This document shows positions 61,824-64,000 of a DNA stretch of 64,000 nt, piece by piece. This DNA is from Verrucomicrobiaceae bacterium. GTDB taxonomy: Bacteria; Verrucomicrobiota; Verrucomicrobiia; Verrucomicrobiales; Akkermansiaceae. The notes under the pieces are model-generated. The model was given only the letters and a program-made list of their open reading frames with translations, ran no database searches and was not told the DNA's origin. The stretch spans positions 1 through 64,000 of the forward strand of contig JAIXWR010000022.1 in assembly GCA_027491155.1 (NCBI GenBank). Reading direction: 5' to 3'. Position numbers and translations under genes: made by a program. Every line of letters starts with the position of its first letter. Position 1 is the first letter of the stretch.

Positions 61824-61891
61824 CTCCGAGCGATCGGAGTGTCGCCTTGCAGGCGACATGACGGTGGACGGGTGGTTTTCCAACCGCCCGT
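61824..61891. terminator. three consecutive hairpins between convergent genes
   Basis: CTCCGA-GCGA-TCGGAG (61824-61839, GNRA-type loop), TGTCGCCT-TGC-AGGCGACA (61840-61858), and ACGGGTGGTT-TTCC-AACCGCCCGT (61868-61891, one wobble). T tracts are short. Probably a compound bidirectional terminator for hemW and the lipoprotein gene. Confidence 0.55.
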
Positions 61892-61893
61892 GA

Positions 61894-62568
61894 TCAGCGC
61901 CCCTTCCGCCTCACCCTCTCCCAGAACCCCGGCAGTTTCTCCGTCAGCTTGTCCAGCGCCTCCTTCTTCGCGCTCCGCTTCGCCCGCTCGGTCGCGTTGT
62001 AGACATCCATCCCCGCCGTCACACCCTTGGACGTCGCCGATTCCTCCAGCACGCCGTAAAGGTAGCCCGTCCGGGCATCGCGCACCATCAGGGTCGCGGT
62101 CGCCACCGTCGCGAAACTGTTGGTCGGAGCCAGACCCAGCGTCGCCACGGTCAGGGGCACGAAGGCATCGCTCGACCGGTTGCTGGTCTCGAAGCGATAC
62201 ACCGCCACCAGATCCGCCCCCACCTTCCGCGCCTCCGCGTCGAGTTCCCGATATGACTTCACCTCGCTCACCAGCGCCACCCGGTTCAAGCTCACTATCC
62301 CCGCCACTCCCGGCAGCGCCGCTGCGGCCGCCGCGTGCTCGTCCTGCTCGACGTCCGTCTCCCCGATCATCCGGAAGCCGCCATGGGAGCCCTCGATCCG
62401 CGCCACCGCCACCCGGGCGGGAAAGCGGACCGTCGGACGCGCGTTGGAGTTCTCCTGGATCGCGCCCGACGGCCCTGGTGTCACGGGCAGGGAATAGGAC
62501 GAAGGGGTGTCGTAGTGGCAGCTGTTCAGCAGCAGGGTTACCAGAAGGGAGGCGGTGAAGCGGTTCAT
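61894..62568 (-). CDS. putative lipoprotein, unknown
   Basis: 224 aa. Signal peptide with lipobox LNSC (Cys17). The mature part has alternating beta and alpha elements: PARVAVARIEGSHGG, NRVALVSEVKSYRELDAEAR, VGADLVAVYRFET and ATLMVRDARTGYLYG, then a charged helix. The layout recalls CsgG/GNA1162-type lipoproteins that form envelope assemblies, but this is a fold-level impression only. It converges on hemW and is divergent from pyrD. Confidence 0.75.
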   Translation of the reverse strand: MNRFTASLLVTLLLNSCHYDTPSSYSLPVTPGPSGAIQENSNARPTVRFPARVAVARIEGSHGGFRMIGETDVEQDEHAAAAAALPGVAGIVSLNRVALVSEVKSYRELDAEARKVGADLVAVYRFETSNRSSDAFVPLTVATLGLAPTNSFATVATATLMVRDARTGYLYGVLEESATSKGVTAGMDVYNATERAKRSAKKEALDKLTEKLPGFWERVRRKGR

Positions 62569-62695
62569 CGGCGCGCAGGTTAAGCCCCGGCCCTCCCATA
62601 TTCGAAATCGAAAGATGCTTCCTCAACATCGTCAAAACCGATGTCCTGCAACTTCGGGATTGGACCCTTGCTTCACCCCGTTCACGCTCCGCGCC

Positions 62696-63733
62696 GTGCC
62701 CGACGCCTACGACTTCGCCCGCTCGCTGCTCTTCCGACTCGATGCCGAGTCCGCCCATCACCTGAGCCTGCGCGGGCTGCGACTCGCCGAGAACTCCGGG
62801 CTGCTCCGCCTGCTTTTCCCCGCCGCCGAATGCCTCGCGCCGGTCGAACTGATGGGCCTCCGCTTCCCCAACCGCGTCGGCCTCGCCGCCGGCCTGGACA
62901 AGGAAGGCAACACCATCGACGCCCTCGGCCGCCTCGGCTTCGGCTTCGTCGAGATCGGCACCATCACCCCGCGGCCGCAGGCCGGAAATCCCAAGCCGCG
63001 GCTGTTCCGGCTGGTCGAGCACGAGGCGATCATCAACCGCATGGGCTTCAACAATCCCGGCATCGCCGAGGGGGTGGAAAACGTCCGCCGCTCGAAGCAC
63101 TTCGACGGCGTGATCGGCTTCAACATCGGCAAGAACAAGGACACCCCGAACGAGAACGCCGCCGACGACTACCTAGCCTGCCTCAAGGCCGCCTACCCGG
63201 TCGCCGATTACATCGCGGTCAATCTTTCCTCGCCCAACACCCCGGGCCTGCGCGACCTCCAGGGTGCCGAAGCCTCCGCCCGGCTGTTAGAGACGCTGAA
63301 GAAAGAGCAAGCCCGCCTCGCCATGGAACACGGCAAGCAGGTTCCGCTCCTTTTCAAGGTCGCCCCGGACCTCGAACCCCAGCATGTGGCCGATCTGGCC
63401 AAGGTCTTCCGCGACGGCGGGCTCGACGGCCTGATCGCGACCAACACAACCCTCGATCGCGCCCCGGTCGACGGCCACCCGCGTGCCCAGGAAGCCGGCG
63501 GACTGTCCGGCAAGCCCCTCACGCAACGCAGCACCGAGATCATCCGCGCCTTTGCCGGCGAGTTCGGCGGCTGCATCCCGATCATCGGCGTCGGCGGGAT
63601 CTCCTGCGCGCAGGACGCCATCGACAAGATCCGCGCCGGAGCCAGCCTGGTGCAGATCTATTCCGCCTTCATCTACCAAGGCCCGCGGCTGGTCCGGGAG
63701 TGCGCCGATGCCCTCGACCGCCTGGCGGATTAG
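62696..63733 (+). CDS. pyrD: dihydroorotate dehydrogenase (quinone), class 2
   Basis: 345 aa from GTG 62696; an upstream ATG at 62555 would overlap the divergent lipoprotein gene and add sequence without homology. The N-terminal helices (YDFARSLLFRLDAESAHHLS) form the membrane/quinone site of class 2 enzymes. FMN and substrate motifs: VGLAAGLDKEG, GTITPRPQAGNPKPR, NRMGFNN, VNLSSPNTPGL with catalytic Ser179, ATNTTLDR and IGVGGISCAQDA. Oxidises dihydroorotate to orotate in pyrimidine synthesis, passing electrons to quinone. Confidence 0.96.
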   Translation: MPDAYDFARSLLFRLDAESAHHLSLRGLRLAENSGLLRLLFPAAECLAPVELMGLRFPNRVGLAAGLDKEGNTIDALGRLGFGFVEIGTITPRPQAGNPKPRLFRLVEHEAIINRMGFNNPGIAEGVENVRRSKHFDGVIGFNIGKNKDTPNENAADDYLACLKAAYPVADYIAVNLSSPNTPGLRDLQGAEASARLLETLKKEQARLAMEHGKQVPLLFKVAPDLEPQHVADLAKVFRDGGLDGLIATNTTLDRAPVDGHPRAQEAGGLSGKPLTQRSTEIIRAFAGEFGGCIPIIGVGGISCAQDAIDKIRAGASLVQIYSAFIYQGPRLVRECADALDRLAD

Positions 63734-63826
63734 CCCTCCCTCATGCCCTTCGCGACCCGGTGCTTTTCCCACTTGCATCCCGGCCTGATTGCCGAATCTT
63801 GTTCACGAAACCGAACCATTCGAACC

Positions 63827-64000
63827 ATGAAGAAATCCCTGACCCTGCTCGCGCTCGCGACCGCTTTCCTCGGAACCAGCTGCCAGAACTACGGACCCAA
63901 CGCCAACCGCGGTGCCGCGACCGGCGCGCTGATCGGAGCCGGTGCCGGCGCCATCATCGGCAACCAGTCGGGCCGTGCCCTCGAGGGTGCCGCGATCGGT
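63827..64000 (+). CDS. glycine-zipper lipoprotein (3' end cut by window)
   Basis: 58 codons visible. Signal peptide KKSLTLLALATAFLGTSCQN with lipobox GTSC (Cys19), then a glycine-zipper repeat (GALIGAGAGAIIGNQSG). Small outer-membrane-associated lipoproteins of this type (17-kDa antigen/SlyB/OmpA-linked) often have an additional C-terminal domain, which would lie beyond the window. Confidence 0.85.
   Translation, partial: MKKSLTLLALATAFLGTSCQNYGPNANRGAATGALIGAGAGAIIGNQSGRALEGAAIG

Overview
The window is high-GC bacterial chromosome that reads as a member of the Verrucomicrobia (Verrucomicrobiae, Luteolibacter/Haloferula-like). This is inferred from content: a short PEP-CTERM protein ending in a basic RRRKR tail, PATRb-type autotransporter-associated beta-strand repeats, very large secreted proteins with LTD/CotH, FG-GAP and FN3-like modules, a fused rhamnulose-1-phosphate aldolase/dehydrogenase, and a four-helix-bundle-suffix protein. 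No rRNA, tRNA, insertion sequence or CRISPR array was found.

Layout. 1-2113: the 3' end of an RHS/YD-repeat gene whose C-terminal tip and downstream lipoprotein gene are visibly AT-richer than the conserved part (toxin-tip/immunity arrangement). 2114-3328: no gene, but a 193-bp tandem duplication carrying two intrinsic terminators. 3329-7111: smc. 7365-10372: two overlapping genes for anchored proteins built from W-x3-DP-x-AA-x2-W repeats. 10444-14351: Ldh2-family oxidoreductase, class IV aminotransferase, ACP phosphodiesterase-like hydrolase, a small membrane protein, and a secreted protein with a caspase-like His/Cys arrangement. 14382-24555: a NarL-type two-component pair followed by two huge surface proteins (LTD+CotH; 14 FG-GAP repeats). 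24563-25407: DUF3307 membrane protein and a degenerate cyclic-nucleotide-binding protein. 25796-30928: PATRb-repeat protein and PEP-CTERM protein.

30956-48121 is one long minus-strand series, in transcription order: a FecR-TPR-beta-barrel outer-membrane protein, a CHASE2 class III adenylate cyclase, a possible Cys-rich peptide, a 381-aa anchored protein, a 2,700-aa protein with one intact and one fully inactivated trypsin-like domain, and a glutaminase fused to STAS and cyclic-nucleotide-binding domains. The cyclase and a cAMP-binding effector with an intact phosphate-binding cassette lie in the same series. I propose an envelope-sensing cAMP circuit, and regard this as the most interesting system in the window.

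48357-55765: RsuA-type pseudouridine synthase, a four-helix-bundle-suffix protein invaded by 9-bp in-frame repeats, then a rhamnose catabolism divergon (rhaEW-type fusion facing a DeoR regulator, rhaB and glpX). Rhamnulose-1-P cleavage gives lactaldehyde, which is oxidised to lactate, and DHAP, which GlpX could route into gluconeogenesis. 55903-60578: fasciclin protein and a small-protein stress cluster (CsbD, lipoproteins, a second NarL-type two-component pair, DUF1328). 60735-64000: HemW-like radical SAM protein (apparently CTG-initiated), a lipoprotein, pyrD, and the start of a glycine-zipper lipoprotein.
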